Shown: positions 39,931 to 50,385 of the stretch, piece by piece
Layout: each line of letters starts with the position of its first letter
Position numbering within the stretch: the stretch's first letter is position 1
Origin: Streptomyces lienomycini
Lineage (GTDB): Bacteria > Actinomycetota > Actinomycetes > Streptomycetales > Streptomycetaceae
DNA length: 64,000 nucleotides
Direction: 5' to 3'
NCBI RefSeq assembly: GCF_027947595.1
Contig: NZ_CP116257.1
Span: 1,736,001-1,800,000, forward strand
Made by a program: the position numbers and the translations under genes
Notes under the pieces: generated by a model
Seen by the model: only the letters and a program-made list of their open reading frames with translations
The model's database searches: none
What the model was told of the DNA's origin: nothing

Positions 39931-40887
39931 GTGCAGCGCTGGCGTGGCTTGGAGGACATCCCCGAGGACTGGGGACGCAGCGTCGTCACCATCGGCTCCT
40001 ACGACGGTGTCCACCGCGGACACCAGCTGATCATCAAGCACGCCGTGGACCGCGCCCGCGAGCTGGGCGTCCCCGCCGTCGTCGTCACCTTCGACCCGCA
40101 CCCCAGCGAGGTCGTCCGCCCCGGCAGCCACCCGCCGCTGCTCGCCCCGCACCACCGCCGGGCCGAACTGATGGCGGACCTCGGCGTGGACGCGGTGCTG
40201 ATCCTCCCGTTCACCAAGGAGTTCTCCAAGCTCTCCGCGGCCGACTTCGTGGTCAAGGTCCTCGTCGACCGGCTGCGCGCCAAGGCCGTCGTCGAGGGCC
40301 CCAACTTCCGCTTCGGCCACAAGGCCGCCGGGAACGTCGACTTCCTCGTCGAGCAGGGCAAGGTCTACGACTTCGAGGTCGAGGTCGTCGACCTGTACGT
40401 CACCGGAGAGGCGGGCGGCGGCGAGCCGTTCTCCTCCACCCTGACCCGCCGCCTGGTCGCCGAGGGCGACGTGTCCGGCGCCGCCGAGATCCTGGGCCGC
40501 CCGCACCGTGTGGAGGGCGTCGTCGTGCGCGGCGCCCAGCGCGGCCGGGAGATGGGCTTCCCCACGGCCAACGTCGAGACGCTGCCGCACACCGCGATTC
40601 CGGCCGACGGCGTCTACGCCGGCCGGCTGCACGCCCAGGGCGAGGCGATGCCGGCCGCGATCTCCGTCGGCACCAACCCGCAGTTCGAGGGCACCGAGCG
40701 CACGGTCGAGGCGTACGCCATCGACCGCGTCGGCCTCGACCTGTACGGCCTGCACGTCGCCGTGGACTTCGTCGCCTTCGTCCGCGGACAGGCGAAGTTC
40801 GAGACGCTGGACGCGCTGCTCGCGCAGATGGCCCAGGACGTCGACAAGTGCCGCGAGATCGTCGCGGCGGACCTCGGCCGGGACTGA
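39931..40887 (+). CDS. ribF: Bifunctional riboflavin kinase / FAD synthetase
   Basis: A 318-residue RibF that phosphorylates riboflavin to FMN and adenylates FMN to FAD. The N-terminal nucleotidyltransferase has GSYDGVHRGHQ (about 22-32) and the TFDPHP motif; the C-terminal kinase has GRPHRVEG and GFPTANVE (about 190-215). GTG at 39931 follows GAGGAG by eight bases. Downstream of truB and its neighbour, the usual place of ribF in many Gram-positive bacteria. The last codons and stop are part of a 25-bp triple repeat. The 190-bp gap upstream (39741-39930) has only short CCACGGAAA-type repeats near its end. Confidence 0.95.
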   Translation: MQRWRGLEDIPEDWGRSVVTIGSYDGVHRGHQLIIKHAVDRARELGVPAVVVTFDPHPSEVVRPGSHPPLLAPHHRRAELMADLGVDAVLILPFTKEFSKLSAADFVVKVLVDRLRAKAVVEGPNFRFGHKAAGNVDFLVEQGKVYDFEVEVVDLYVTGEAGGGEPFSSTLTRRLVAEGDVSGAAEILGRPHRVEGVVVRGAQRGREMGFPTANVETLPHTAIPADGVYAGRLHAQGEAMPAAISVGTNPQFEGTERTVEAYAIDRVGLDLYGLHVAVDFVAFVRGQAKFETLDALLAQMAQDVDKCREIVAADLGRD

Positions 40888-40940
40888 CCCGGCGGACCTC
40901 GGCCGGGACTGACCCGGCGGACCTCAGCCGGGACTGACCG
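40866..40940. repeat. Triple 25-bp tandem repeat spanning the ribF stop codon
   Basis: Three contiguous 25-bp units starting GGCGGACCTCGGCCGGGACT at 40866, 40891 and 40916; the third differs at two bases. The first holds the ribF TGA, the third runs into the end of the convergent ABC ATPase gene (stop at 40924). Each unit repeats the C-terminal codons of ribF in the same phase only once, because 25 is not a multiple of three. Confidence 0.9.
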
Positions 40941-41976
40941 CCCGCGGCGCCGACCGGGCCCAGTGGCAGGCGACCTGGGACTCGCCGCTCCCGTCGAGGA
41001 TCCCGGGATCGCGGCCCCGGCAGGCGTCCGCGACGCCCGCCCGCTCGGCCTTGCCACCGCCCAGGACCTGGCACCGCACATGGAAGCGGCAGCCGCCGGG
41101 GATGTCGGAGGGGTCGGGAGGCTCGCCGCTGAGCACGACCGGGATACCGGGCGCCTCCGGCAGCACGGACAGCAGGGCCTGGGTGTAGGGGTGCCGGGGC
41201 GCCGTCAGCACCTGCTCCACGGCGCCCGTCTCGACGATCCGGCCGAGGTACATCACCGCGACCCGGTCGGCGATGTTCCAGGCCAGACCGAGGTCGTGGG
41301 TCACCACCAGCGCCGACAGGCCCAGCTCGGCGCGCAGCCGCAGCAGCAGCGCGAGGATCTCGCCGCGCACCGACGCGTCGAGGGACGCCACCGGTTCGTC
41401 GGCGACGAGGAGTTCCGGACTCAGCACCAGCGCGCCCGCGATGACGACCCGCTGGCGCTGGCCGCCGGACAGCTCGTGCGGGTAGCGCAGGAAGAAGCGC
41501 TCCGGAGGCCGCAGCCCGGCCCGCGACAGAGCCTCGGCGACCGCCGTCCGCTCGTTCCCCGCCCGACCGTGGATACGCAGGCCCTCGGCGACGATGTCGT
41601 ACACCGTGTGCCGCGGGTTCAGCGAGCCGCTCGGGTCCTGGAGGACCAACTGGGCCCGCCTGCGGTACGCCTTCAGGGCGCGGGAGGAGTAGGCGAGCGG
41701 GGCACCGTCGAAGGTGACGCGTCCCCCGGACGGCTCGACCAGGCCCAGCAGCGAACGGGCGAGAGTCGTCTTCCCGCAGCCCGACTCGCCGACCAGGGCG
41801 ACGATCTCGCCGCGTCGGATGTCGAGATCGACCCCGTCCACCGCCCGTGCCGCGGACGCCCCGCGCCTGCCGGGGAAGGTGACGCGCAACCCCTGGACGC
41901 TCAGCAGCGGCGACGTGACGTCGGGCGTGGGATCGGGAATGGCGCCGTGGGTGCTGCGGGGCGTGCTGCCGGTCAT
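40924..41976 (-). CDS. ABC transporter ATP-binding protein, OppF/DppF-like
   Basis: A 350-residue ATPase with Walker [10 protein letters not shown], signature LSGGQRQR and Walker B LLVADEP, and the C-terminal oligopeptide-transporter extension with a cysteine-containing motif (GGCRFHVRC and a later CH). It energises import of peptides or related solutes with the partner ATPase next to it. The ATG at 41976 overlaps the partner's stop (ATGA) and GGAG precedes it. Last gene of a five-gene minus-strand operon. Confidence 0.93.
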   Translation of the reverse strand: MTGSTPRSTHGAIPDPTPDVTSPLLSVQGLRVTFPGRRGASAARAVDGVDLDIRRGEIVALVGESGCGKTTLARSLLGLVEPSGGRVTFDGAPLAYSSRALKAYRRRAQLVLQDPSGSLNPRHTVYDIVAEGLRIHGRAGNERTAVAEALSRAGLRPPERFFLRYPHELSGGQRQRVVIAGALVLSPELLVADEPVASLDASVRGEILALLLRLRAELGLSALVVTHDLGLAWNIADRVAVMYLGRIVETGAVEQVLTAPRHPYTQALLSVLPEAPGIPVVLSGEPPDPSDIPGGCRFHVRCQVLGGGKAERAGVADACRGRDPGILDGSGESQVACHWARSAPRAVSPG

Positions 41977-43022
41977 GGGGTCCTGCTCCTCACTCCGTCG
42001 TCCTGCGCCGACGCGGTACCGCCGGACGTGCCCTCGGCCGGCGTTTCGCCGCCCACCGCCCGGACACCGCCGTCCGGCCCCACGCGCACGCACGCCGCCC
42101 GTCGCCGCGTGCCCGCGTCCCGCAGCGCCTGGTCCTCGGTGGCGCAGACGTCCAGGGCGACCGGGCAGCGCGGATGGAACGCGCACCCGGACGGCACCGC
42201 CGCCGGGTCGGGCGGATCGCCGGGCAGCCCGCGCGGTGCGAACCGCGAGGCCGGGTCCCCGATCCTCGGGAACGCCCCCGACAGCGCCCGGCCGTACGGG
42301 TGCCGGGCGTCGTCGTAGACCTGCCGGGCCGGGCCCTCCTCGACCACCCGGCCCGCGTACATCACCGCGAGCCGGTCGCAGGTGCCGGCCAGCACGGCCA
42401 GGTCGTGGCTGATCATGATCAGGCCGACGTCCTGCTCGCACACCAACCCCTCGATCAGCCGGAGGATCTGCGCCTGGATCATCACGTCGAGCGCCGTGGT
42501 CGGCTCGTCTGCGACGATCAGCCGCGGGTCGCAGGCCAGCGCCATCGCGATCATCACCCGCTGCCGCTGGCCGCCGGACAGCTCGTGCGGGTAGGCGCTC
42601 GCCCGCGCGGCCGGCAGACCGACCTGCTCCAGCAGCTCACCGGTCCTCGCGCGCGCACCGGCCGGTGTGGCCCCGCGGTGCAGCAGGATCGGCTCGGCGA
42701 TCTGGTCGCCGATGCGGTGGACGGCGTTCAGCGAGTGCATCGCGCCCTGGAAGACGATCGACGCCCCGGCCCAGCGCACCGCCCGCACCCGGCCCCACCT
42801 CATCGTCAGCACGTCCTCGCCGTCCAGCAGGATCTCCCCGCCGACCCGCGCACCCGGCGGCAGCAGCCGCAGCAGCGCCAGCGCCAGGGTGGACTTGCCG
42901 CAGCCGGACTCGCCCGCGATGCCGAGCTTCCCGCCCGCCTCCACGGTGAGGTCGACCCCGCGCACGGCGGCCGCGCCGCCCGGATACGTCACCTTCAGGT
43001 CCCGGACCTCGAGCAGACTCAA
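41973..43022 (-). CDS. ABC transporter ATP-binding protein, OppD/DppD-like
   Basis: A 349-residue ATPase with Walker [10 protein letters not shown], signature LSGGQRQR, Walker B LIVADEP and the C-terminal GCAFHPRC motif of dipeptide/oligopeptide importers. I chose TTG at 43022, because it overlaps the permease stop as TTGA, has GGGGGTG upstream and starts the family motif [16 protein letters not shown]; the in-frame sequence further upstream is only permease in another frame. Confidence 0.9.
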   Translation of the reverse strand: MSLLEVRDLKVTYPGGAAAVRGVDLTVEAGGKLGIAGESGCGKSTLALALLRLLPPGARVGGEILLDGEDVLTMRWGRVRAVRWAGASIVFQGAMHSLNAVHRIGDQIAEPILLHRGATPAGARARTGELLEQVGLPAARASAYPHELSGGQRQRVMIAMALACDPRLIVADEPTTALDVMIQAQILRLIEGLVCEQDVGLIMISHDLAVLAGTCDRLAVMYAGRVVEEGPARQVYDDARHPYGRALSGAFPRIGDPASRFAPRGLPGDPPDPAAVPSGCAFHPRCPVALDVCATEDQALRDAGTRRRAACVRVGPDGGVRAVGGETPAEGTSGGTASAQDDGVRSRTP

Positions 43023-43966
43023 CGGGACACCCCCAGCCTCGGATTGAGAACGGCCTCCACCGCACGCCCGCACAGCGTGAACGCCAGCGCCACCACCGCG
43101 ATCCCGATGCCCGGCGGCACCAGGTACCACCAGTCACCGGAACTCACCGAGCCCGCCTCCCGCGCGTCCTGCAGCAGCCCGCCCCAGGACACGACCCCCG
43201 GGTCACCGAGCCCGAGGAAGGCCAGCGTCGCCTCGGCCAGGATCGCGGAGGAGATGATCAGCGTCGTCTGCGCCAGGATCAGCGGCATGACGTTCGGCAG
43301 CACGTGCCGGGACATGATGTGCCAGTGCCCGCCCCCGAGCGCCTTCGCGCGTTCGATGTACGGCCGCGACTCCACCGCCAGCGTCTGCGCCCGCACCAGC
43401 CGGGCCGTGGTGGGCCAGGTGGTCACACCGATCGCCAGCACGATCGTGCCGAGCGACCGGGACAGCACCGTCGCCAGCACGATCGCCAGCACCAGCGTCG
43501 GCATCACCAGGAACCAGTCCGTGATCCGCATCATCACCGTGGCGTACCAGCCGCGGAAGTGCCCGGCCGTGATCCCGATGAGCGCCCCGATCGTCACCGA
43601 CAGCGCCGCCGCGAGCAGCCCGACGAGCAGCGAGACGCGCGAGCCCCAGATCAGCAGCCCCAGCAGGTTCCGCCCGAACTGGTCGGTGCCCAGCGGGAAC
43701 CGGCCGCTCGGGCTCTCCAGCGGCTGTCCGGGCGCGTCGGTCACGTTGTCCACGTCGGAGCCGACGGTCAGCGGCGCGGTCAGCGCCACGAGCGCGAACA
43801 GCCCCAGCGCGGCCAGCCCGAGCACCCCCGCGCGGTGCCTGCGGTACTCCCTCCAGAAGCGGGCGACGGAGGCCCGGCGCCGCCGCCGGGCGAGAGCGCG
43901 AGGACTGACCGCCGGAGCCTTGGCCGGGGCGGCGTCGGACGCGGGCTCGGTGGTCTCGTCGCTCAT
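43019..43966 (-). CDS. ABC transporter permease, OppC/DppC-like
   Basis: A 315-residue membrane protein. A charged N-terminus of about 40 residues is followed by the first span (LGLAALGLFALVALTAPL), the OppC motif FPLGTDQFGRNLL, and further spans with the EAA-type loop YIERAKALGGGHWHIMSRHVLP. It forms the channel with the OppB-like permease, whose gene it overlaps by four bases (ATGA). Confidence 0.94.
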   Translation of the reverse strand: MSDETTEPASDAAPAKAPAVSPRALARRRRRASVARFWREYRRHRAGVLGLAALGLFALVALTAPLTVGSDVDNVTDAPGQPLESPSGRFPLGTDQFGRNLLGLLIWGSRVSLLVGLLAAALSVTIGALIGITAGHFRGWYATVMMRITDWFLVMPTLVLAIVLATVLSRSLGTIVLAIGVTTWPTTARLVRAQTLAVESRPYIERAKALGGGHWHIMSRHVLPNVMPLILAQTTLIISSAILAEATLAFLGLGDPGVVSWGGLLQDAREAGSVSSGDWWYLVPPGIGIAVVALAFTLCGRAVEAVLNPRLGVSR

Positions 43967-45051
43967 CGGCCCACCCTCGGATCGAGCATCGGATACAGCA
44001 GGTCGGCGAGGGTGTTCATCAGGATCACCGCCGCGGCGAAGACGAAGAACAACCCCTGCACCAGCGGCAGATCGGGCACGCTCAGCGCCTGGTAGAACAG
44101 CCCGCCGAGCCCCGGCCAGGAGAACACCGTCTCGACGAGGATGACCCCCGCCACGGTCCGCCCCAGGTTGACGAAGACCAGCGTCACGGTCGGCAGCAGC
44201 GCGTTCGGCACGGCGTGACGGCGCCGCACGAGGTCGTCCCTGAGCCCCTTGGCCCGCGCCGTCGTCAGGTAGTCGCTGCCCATCTCGTCCAGCAGCGCCG
44301 ACCGGGTGACCAGCAGCGTCTGCCCGTACTCCACGGCGACCAGCGTCACCACCGGCAGGACGAGATGGTGCGCCACGTCCAGCACGTGCGCGAAGCCCTC
44401 CTCGCGGCCCGACTCCATGCCCCCGGTCGGGAACAGACCCGGGATCGGGTCCACGCCCACCGACAGGACGATGATCAGCAGCAGCCCCAGCCAGAAGGAC
44501 GGAATGGAGTAGAGCGTCAGCGCCAGACCGGTGTGGAACCGGTCACCGGGCCCGCCGTGCCGCCACGCCGACCGGGTGCCGAGGAAGGCACCCAGCGCCG
44601 TGTACAGCACGAAGGCCGTGCCGGTCAGCAGCAGCGTGTTCGGCAGCGCCTCGCTGATCTTGTCGATCACGGGCGCGTGGAACTGGTACGACGTGCCCAG
44701 GTCCCCGGTCAGCGCCTTGAGGCAGTAGTCCGTGAACTGCTGCCACATCGGCAGATCGAGACCGAAGTCACTGCGGTACGCGGCGAGTTGCTCGGCGGAG
44801 ACCGGGCGGCCGCCGGTCATGAACTTCACCGGGTCGCCCGGGATCAGCCGGAACAGGAAGAAGCTGGTGACGAGGACGGCGAAGAGGGAGACGGCCGCCC
44901 CGGCCAGCTTCCCCGCCACGTACCGCGGATACGTGCCGCCGGAGCGCCTCCGCGGTGCCGTGGACGCGGGCTTCCCGGTCGCGGAGGCAGCCGCCGCACC
45001 GTTCGCCGAAGCGCCCGCAGGGCCGGTCTCGGCGCCGGTGGCGCTACTCAC
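43963..45051 (-). CDS. ABC transporter permease, OppB/DppB-like
   Basis: A 362-residue permease. The N-terminal 40 residues are Ala/Gly/Thr-rich, then span YVAGKLAGAAVSLFAVLVTSFFLFRLIPGDP, which is the OppB signature start. Five further spans and an EAA-type loop near SDYLTTARAKGLRDDLVRRRH follow. The GTG start at 45051 overlaps the end of the binding-protein gene by eight bases. Substrate class (peptide, nickel or sugar) not resolved by the permease sequence. Confidence 0.94.
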   Translation of the reverse strand: MSSATGAETGPAGASANGAAAASATGKPASTAPRRRSGGTYPRYVAGKLAGAAVSLFAVLVTSFFLFRLIPGDPVKFMTGGRPVSAEQLAAYRSDFGLDLPMWQQFTDYCLKALTGDLGTSYQFHAPVIDKISEALPNTLLLTGTAFVLYTALGAFLGTRSAWRHGGPGDRFHTGLALTLYSIPSFWLGLLLIIVLSVGVDPIPGLFPTGGMESGREEGFAHVLDVAHHLVLPVVTLVAVEYGQTLLVTRSALLDEMGSDYLTTARAKGLRDDLVRRRHAVPNALLPTVTLVFVNLGRTVAGVILVETVFSWPGLGGLFYQALSVPDLPLVQGLFFVFAAAVILMNTLADLLYPMLDPRVGR

Positions 45052-46918
45052 GCTCGTCGGCCGACGCCCGGCGGCGGACGGCGAAGAGCACCCCGAGGCC
45101 GACGAGGACGACGACGCCCGCGACGATCCCGATCACGGTGCCGGTCGACGACGAACCGCCCGAGGAGTCACCGGAGTCGGCGGGAACCGCCGACCACCAG
45201 CTCCAGTAGCCGTCCTGCCCGTAGATGTTGCCCGCGGCCGACGGCATCGTGGTGATCGACTCGATCTGGTCCGTGCGATAGGCCTCGACGGCGTTCGGAT
45301 ACGCCATGACGTTCATGTACCCGGTGTCGTACAGCCGGGACTCCATCCGCTTGACGATCTCCGCCCGCTTCCCGGCGTCGTACTCGCCCAACTGCCGGGC
45401 GTACAGCTCGTCGTACTGCTGGTCGCAGATGAAGTTGTCCGTGGCCCCGGTCTCCTTGGGCGTCGCCGGGAGCGCGTCGCAGGTGTGGATGGAGAGCACG
45501 AAGTCCGGGTCGGGGTTGACGGACCAGCCGTCGAAGGCGAGGTCGTACTCGCCGGCGAGCCAGGGATCGGACACGTTGTCCAGGCAGTCGAGGGTGATCG
45601 AGATACCGAGATCGCCCCACCACTCCTGGAGGTACTTGCCGACCGCCTTGTCGTTCGGGTCGGTGGCGTGGCACAGGACGCGGTAGTTCAGCGGCTTGCC
45701 GTCCTTGCCGACACGCTTGCCGTCGGCGTTCTTCCGGTACCCCGCCTCGTCGAGGAGCTTTCCGGCCCCCTCCGGGTCGTACGCCAGCTTCTGGTCGGCC
45801 GACGGCTCGAAGAAGTACGAGGAGAAGCGCGGCGGGATGTAGCCCGCCCCCTCGACCGCGTGGCCCTGGAACACCTTGTCGACGATCGCCTTGCGGTCCA
45901 CCGCCATGAACAGCGCGTTGCGCACCCGCTGGTCCAGCAGGGACGGGTCGCCGTCACCGAACTTCGTGCCGTCCTTGGCCCGCGCCCCCGGGTTGGTGGC
46001 GAGGGCGTAGAAGCGGCGGCCGGGGGCGTCGTTGACGCGGATGTTCTCCTGGCCCTTGAGCGAGGCGGCCTGGGCCGGCGTCAGCGACGGCGACCCGGCG
46101 ACGAACGACACCTCGCCCTTGCGCAGGGCGGCGACGGCGGCGTCCTGGTCCTTGTAGTAGCGGAAGACCAGCTCGTCGAACTTTGGTGCGCCGCGCCAGA
46201 AGTCCTTGTTGGCCTTCAGCCGCACATAGCTGTCCGGCTTGTAGTCGGTGAGCACGAACGGCCCGTTGCCGACCACGGGGAAGTCCTTGTCGTTGTTGAA
46301 CTTCGAGAAGTCGTCGACCTTCTCCCAGACGTGCTTGGGCACGATCGGCACGTCCAGCGCGGTCATCGTGGCCTGCGGCTTCTTCAGCCGGATCACCAGC
46401 TCGGTCGGGCTGGGCGCGGTGACCTTCGCGAAGTTGCCGACGAAGCTGCCGTTGGCGGTGGCGGCGCCCGAGTCGGTCATCATCGTGTTGAACGTCCACG
46501 CCGCGTCCTCGGCGGTGGCCTGCTCGCCGTCCGACCACTTGGAGTCGGAACGGATCGTGTACGTCCAGGTCAGCTTGTCCGGCGACGACTTCCACTCGGT
46601 GGCCAGCCCCGGTATGACGTGGTTGTCCTTGGCGTCGTAGTTGGTCAGGTACTCGTACGTCAGCCGGTGGATGCTCGTACTGAGCAGCCGGACCGCCAGG
46701 AACGGGCTGAGCGAGTCGACGCTCTGCGCCACGGCGACGGTGAGCACCTTGTCGCCCCCGCCGCCCCCGTCCCCTCCGCCGCTCTCCTCGGCCGTGGCCG
46801 AGGGGGCCGCCACCCCCGACGCGAGGAGGAGTGCGGCGGCGCCCGCCGCGGCGAGGAACCGGAATCTCCTCGGGCGGGACGCGGTACGTGCTCTGCCGTG
46901 CTGATCGTGTGTGCTCAT
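45044..46918 (-). CDS. Family 5 solute-binding protein with C-terminal membrane anchor
   Basis: A 624-residue binding protein of the peptide/nickel family (segments TVAVAQSVDSLSPFLAV, IPGLATEWK and FDGWSVNPDPDF). It has a signal peptide with several arginines (ASRPRRFRFLAAAGAAALLL) but no lipobox cysteine. Instead the end has a serine-glycine linker, one hydrophobic span (VIGIVAGVVVLVGLGVLF) and a positively charged tail, so it should be tethered by its C-terminus. ATG at 46918 gives the normal signal peptide; an upstream ATG at 46939 is possible. First gene of the operon. Confidence 0.9.
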   Translation of the reverse strand: MSTHDQHGRARTASRPRRFRFLAAAGAAALLLASGVAAPSATAEESGGGDGGGGGDKVLTVAVAQSVDSLSPFLAVRLLSTSIHRLTYEYLTNYDAKDNHVIPGLATEWKSSPDKLTWTYTIRSDSKWSDGEQATAEDAAWTFNTMMTDSGAATANGSFVGNFAKVTAPSPTELVIRLKKPQATMTALDVPIVPKHVWEKVDDFSKFNNDKDFPVVGNGPFVLTDYKPDSYVRLKANKDFWRGAPKFDELVFRYYKDQDAAVAALRKGEVSFVAGSPSLTPAQAASLKGQENIRVNDAPGRRFYALATNPGARAKDGTKFGDGDPSLLDQRVRNALFMAVDRKAIVDKVFQGHAVEGAGYIPPRFSSYFFEPSADQKLAYDPEGAGKLLDEAGYRKNADGKRVGKDGKPLNYRVLCHATDPNDKAVGKYLQEWWGDLGISITLDCLDNVSDPWLAGEYDLAFDGWSVNPDPDFVLSIHTCDALPATPKETGATDNFICDQQYDELYARQLGEYDAGKRAEIVKRMESRLYDTGYMNVMAYPNAVEAYRTDQIESITTMPSAAGNIYGQDGYWSWWSAVPADSGDSSGGSSSTGTVIGIVAGVVVLVGLGVLFAVRRRASADERE

Positions 46919-47184
46919 GACTACCTGACCTCGCGTCATCGCACGCGAGGAACGCGGAGCGCCCCCGCGTGAGGCGGGCTTGAACAGTGGCGAACGGACG
47001 TGACCGGGTGGCGCAGGGCGGAACGAAGTGTGTGTCTACCAGCGGCAGTCTGCGCGCGTCAACGGTCTGTCAAACCCCATGTGGCCTGCGGAAACAACGA
47101 GTTGACCACAGCGTCACCCTCATTGGCACAGACCACTGGCGCCTCGCTGGTGAGAGCCTGGCGCCCGAGCCCCACCGGTTCTGT

Positions 47185-47244
47185 CCGCGCACGCGCGAAG
47201 GCCCGCACCGTCAGCCGACGGTGCGGGCCTTCGCGCGTGCGCGG
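47185..47244 (-). terminator. Very long perfect hairpin terminator
   Basis: Arms 47185-47212 and 47217-47244 are perfectly complementary over 28 bp with the loop AGCC. It begins three bases beyond the stop of the ParA-like gene and should stop its transcript efficiently; it also insulates the transporter operon. The rest of the 329-bp gap 46919-47247 contains no gene and presumably the promoter of the binding-protein gene. Confidence 0.85.
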
Positions 47245-47247
47245 GAC

Positions 47248-50200
47248 CTACTGCTGCGGGGGCGGCGGCGCCTGTCCCGGCTGCGGATACCCGTAACCGG
47301 GCTGCGGGTAGGGCTGCTGCCCGGCCTGGGGATACGGCTGCGGCTGCCCGGGCTGCTGCGGGAACGGCTGCCCCGGTGCGGGCTGCCCCGGCGGAGGCTG
47401 CTGGGGCGGATACTGCTGCCCCGGGGCGGACTGCTGCCCCGGTACGTGCTGCTGCCCCGGCACCGGCTGCTGCCCCGGGCCGGCCTGCTGCCCCGGCATC
47501 GGCGGTGCGGCGACCGGCGGCGGGTTGCCGTCGGACGTCCACAGACCGTGCGACTGCTGGTGGCGGACGAAGTCCTCGGCGACCATCGCCGCGAGGTTGA
47601 AGTACGCCTCCCGCACCTTCGGCCGCATCATGTCCAGGTCGACCTCGGCGCCGGCCGCCAGATGCTCGTCGAACGGAACCACGACCACGCCGCGGCACCG
47701 GGTCTGGAAGTGCCCGACGATGTCGTCGACCTTGATCATCTTGCCGGTCTCGCGCACCCCGGAGATGACCGTGATCGACCGCGACACGAGGTCGGCGTAC
47801 CCGTGCGCGGACAGCCAGTCCAGGGTCGTACTGGCGCTGCTCGCCCCGTCCACGGACGGTGTCGAGATGATGATGAGCTGGTCGGCGAGGTCGAGCACGC
47901 CACGCATGGCGCTGTACAGCAGACCCGTGCCCGAGTCGGTCAGGATGACCGGGTACTGCCGGCCGAGCACGTCGATCGCCCGCCGGTAGTCCTCGTCGTT
48001 GAACGTCGTGGACACGGCCGGGTCGACGTCGTTGGCGATGATCTCGAGACCGGACGACGCCTGCGAGGTGAACCGCCGGATGTCCATGTAGGAGCTGAGG
48101 TACGGGATGGCCTGGACGAGGTCCCGGATGGTCGCCCCGGTCTCCCGGCGCACCCGGCGGCCGAGCGTACCGGCGTCCGGGTTGGCGTCGATCGCGAGGA
48201 TCTTGTCCTGCCGCTCGGTGGCGAGCGTGGAACCCAGCGCGGTGGTCGTGGTCGTCTTGCCGACACCGCCCTTGAGGCTGATGACGGCGATGCGGTAGCA
48301 GGACAGCACCGGAGTGCGGATCAGCTCCAACTTCCGCTGCCGCTCGGCCTCCTCCTTCTTCCCGCCCAGCTTGAACCGCGACCCACCGGCCGTCGGACGG
48401 CTGCTCTTCGCCTTCTGCCGCTTGTTGTTCACCAACCGGTCGGAGGACAGTTCCACGGCCGCCGTGTAACCGAGCGGCGCGGCCCCCGGGTTGGTGGCCT
48501 GCCGCTGGTCGTGCTGCATGGGCTGCGGCCAGGCCGCACCGAGCCGGGGATCGGCGGCCTGCTGGGGCGGCATCGGCTGCGCCTGTGCCTGCGGCGCGTG
48601 GGGCTGGTGCGGGGGCTGATGACCCGGCTGCCCGGGCAGCGGGGCAGCCGCGTTCGGCGGGCCCTGAGGGGCCGGCGGTCCCGGGGGAGTCGGCTGCGCC
48701 TGAGGAGTCGGCTGCGCCTGGAAGTTCGGCTGCCCCTGCCCCGGCTGGGGCGAGGGCTGGGGCATCGGCTGGGCCGACGGCGCCTGCGGCGGAAATCCCT
48801 GCGACTGCCCCTGCGGCTGACCGTGAGGCGGTCCCTGGGGCGGCACGCCGGGATACGGCTGCTGGGGGAACCCGTAACCGGCGCCGATCCCGCCCCCGGC
48901 CCCGGCCGCGGGAACGCCGCCCGGCTGTTGCGCCGGAGGCTGCGGGAAGCCGTAACCGACCGGGGGAGCGGGCGGAGCGGGCACCTGGTCCGGCGGCGTC
49001 GGCGCGGCGGCCGACGGGTTCCACGCGGCGGGCGCGGGCTGCGGAGCCTGCGGCTGGAACGGCGGCTGCGGGCCCGCCACCCCGGGCTGCTCGGGAGGCG
49101 CGGGCGCGGCCTGCGCCTGCACGGGCCACTGCTGAGCCGACGCGGGCGCGACCGGTGGGTACGACGGGGGGAGCGGGGGCATCCCGGGCTGCGGGTCCTG
49201 GACGGGCGGGGGAGCGTCTTGCACCGGGGCGCTCTGCACCGGGGTGGCGTCCGGGGACGCGTCCGGGGCGGCGGCATCCTGCGGGACGCTGTCCGCGGGA
49301 GGCCCGTCCTCGGGCCCGGCGCCGGACGCGGACTCCTGGTCCGGCCCGGCGACGCGGGGGTCGTCCCAGCCGTCGTCCTCGGCACCACGGGCCGCGTCGA
49401 GGGCTCCGGGGGCGTCATAGGTGCCCTCCTCGGAACCGGCACCGACAGCATCCGCGGTACTGGAACTGGAACCGGAACCGGAACCGGAATCGGAACCGGC
49501 GTCCCGTTCCGCTCCGTCGGAGTCCTCGGGCTCCGCGGTGTCGTCCACGACCGTCGAGGCCTCGTCCGGCGCGGTACCGGCCTCGTCGGAGCCGCCTGCC
49601 GGGCCCTCCTCGTCGGCGGCCTCCGCGGCGGCCCGCTCGGTGATCTCACGCTTCAGGGCGACCGCGGAGAACCGCATGGTCGCGCCGCTCTCGAGGTCGC
49701 CGTTGTCGAGACCGTCGTGGCCCGCGTCGGCCCTGTCCTCGATCTCGGTCTCGGGGACGCTCTCGGGTTCCTCGCCGGGCGGCGGGGCCGGGGCCTGGAG
49801 AGGGAACTCGCCGGCTGGGAAGGTCGGCGGGGCCATGGGAAACAGGGGGCCCGGAGCAGGCGGCGGAACGGCCGCGGCCTCCTGCTCGGGCTCCGAAGAG
49901 GCCGACTGCGGCTGCTGCGGCTCGAACCCGCTCCCGACCGGCAGCCTGGGCACCCCGGCCGACTCGCCGCCGGGCGGCACCGGCGGGGCGAACGGCGCCC
50001 CGGGGACCGGCGGCGGAGGCGGCGTGAACGCGGAACCCGGAGCCGGCGCCGACGGCGGGGGAGGAGTCGCCCCGGGCACCGGCGGAACCGGACCGAGGGG
50101 AGAGGGCGCAGCCGGAGCGGAAGGCGAGGAACCCCCCGGACCGGAAGACGGGCCAACGCCCCGGGCCGCCCCCTGCCCGCTGTCGCCGGAGGCGTTCTGC

Positions 50201-50328
50201 GTGTACCAGGCGGGCGGCGCGTAATCGATGGTGAATTCGCCGGTCGCCTCGACTGAGGACTCCGCGTCGGGCTGGTCATCGCCGGGTGTGGCCCAGCCCC
50301 CGCGGATCCCGTCCCGATCGCTGCTCAC
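47248..50328 (-). CDS. ParA/MinD-like ATPase with long Pro/Gln-rich arms, EspI-like
   Basis: A 1026-residue protein. The ATPase core is at about 680-930, with the deviant Walker [14 protein letters not shown] (about 688) and the [15 protein letters not shown] loop. Before it lie about 650 residues rich in Pro, Ala, Gln and acidic residues; after it a tail of PGQQ-type repeats ends the protein. This plan matches EspI-like proteins of mycobacterial ESX loci, which are thought to regulate secretion when ATP is low; that role is only by analogy. GTG at 50328 follows a perfect AGGAGG. The gene is next to EccE/EccB, supporting a secretion role. Confidence 0.85.
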   Translation of the reverse strand: MSSDRDGIRGGWATPGDDQPDAESSVEATGEFTIDYAPPAWYTQNASGDSGQGAARGVGPSSGPGGSSPSAPAAPSPLGPVPPVPGATPPPPSAPAPGSAFTPPPPPVPGAPFAPPVPPGGESAGVPRLPVGSGFEPQQPQSASSEPEQEAAAVPPPAPGPLFPMAPPTFPAGEFPLQAPAPPPGEEPESVPETEIEDRADAGHDGLDNGDLESGATMRFSAVALKREITERAAAEAADEEGPAGGSDEAGTAPDEASTVVDDTAEPEDSDGAERDAGSDSGSGSGSSSSTADAVGAGSEEGTYDAPGALDAARGAEDDGWDDPRVAGPDQESASGAGPEDGPPADSVPQDAAAPDASPDATPVQSAPVQDAPPPVQDPQPGMPPLPPSYPPVAPASAQQWPVQAQAAPAPPEQPGVAGPQPPFQPQAPQPAPAAWNPSAAAPTPPDQVPAPPAPPVGYGFPQPPAQQPGGVPAAGAGGGIGAGYGFPQQPYPGVPPQGPPHGQPQGQSQGFPPQAPSAQPMPQPSPQPGQGQPNFQAQPTPQAQPTPPGPPAPQGPPNAAAPLPGQPGHQPPHQPHAPQAQAQPMPPQQAADPRLGAAWPQPMQHDQRQATNPGAAPLGYTAAVELSSDRLVNNKRQKAKSSRPTAGGSRFKLGGKKEEAERQRKLELIRTPVLSCYRIAVISLKGGVGKTTTTTALGSTLATERQDKILAIDANPDAGTLGRRVRRETGATIRDLVQAIPYLSSYMDIRRFTSQASSGLEIIANDVDPAVSTTFNDEDYRRAIDVLGRQYPVILTDSGTGLLYSAMRGVLDLADQLIIISTPSVDGASSASTTLDWLSAHGYADLVSRSITVISGVRETGKMIKVDDIVGHFQTRCRGVVVVPFDEHLAAGAEVDLDMMRPKVREAYFNLAAMVAEDFVRHQQSHGLWTSDGNPPPVAAPPMPGQQAGPGQQPVPGQQHVPGQQSAPGQQYPPQQPPPGQPAPGQPFPQQPGQPQPYPQAGQQPYPQPGYGYPQPGQAPPPPQQ

Positions 50329-50385
50329 AGTTCCTCCTGGTGTGGTCGAGCACCCTCATGCCGTACTGGGGCGACCCTTGCTTGT

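Noticed and set aside
45044..45110. Sortase (LPXTG) anchor at the end of the binding protein
   Set aside because: There is a hydrophobic span and charged tail but no LPXTG-type motif, so a plain membrane anchor is the better reading.
46940..47180. Small gene on the plus strand in the gap before the ParA-like gene's terminator
   Set aside because: The open frame runs through the hairpin into the opposite-strand Pro/Gln-rich gene and has no ribosome site or recognisable product.
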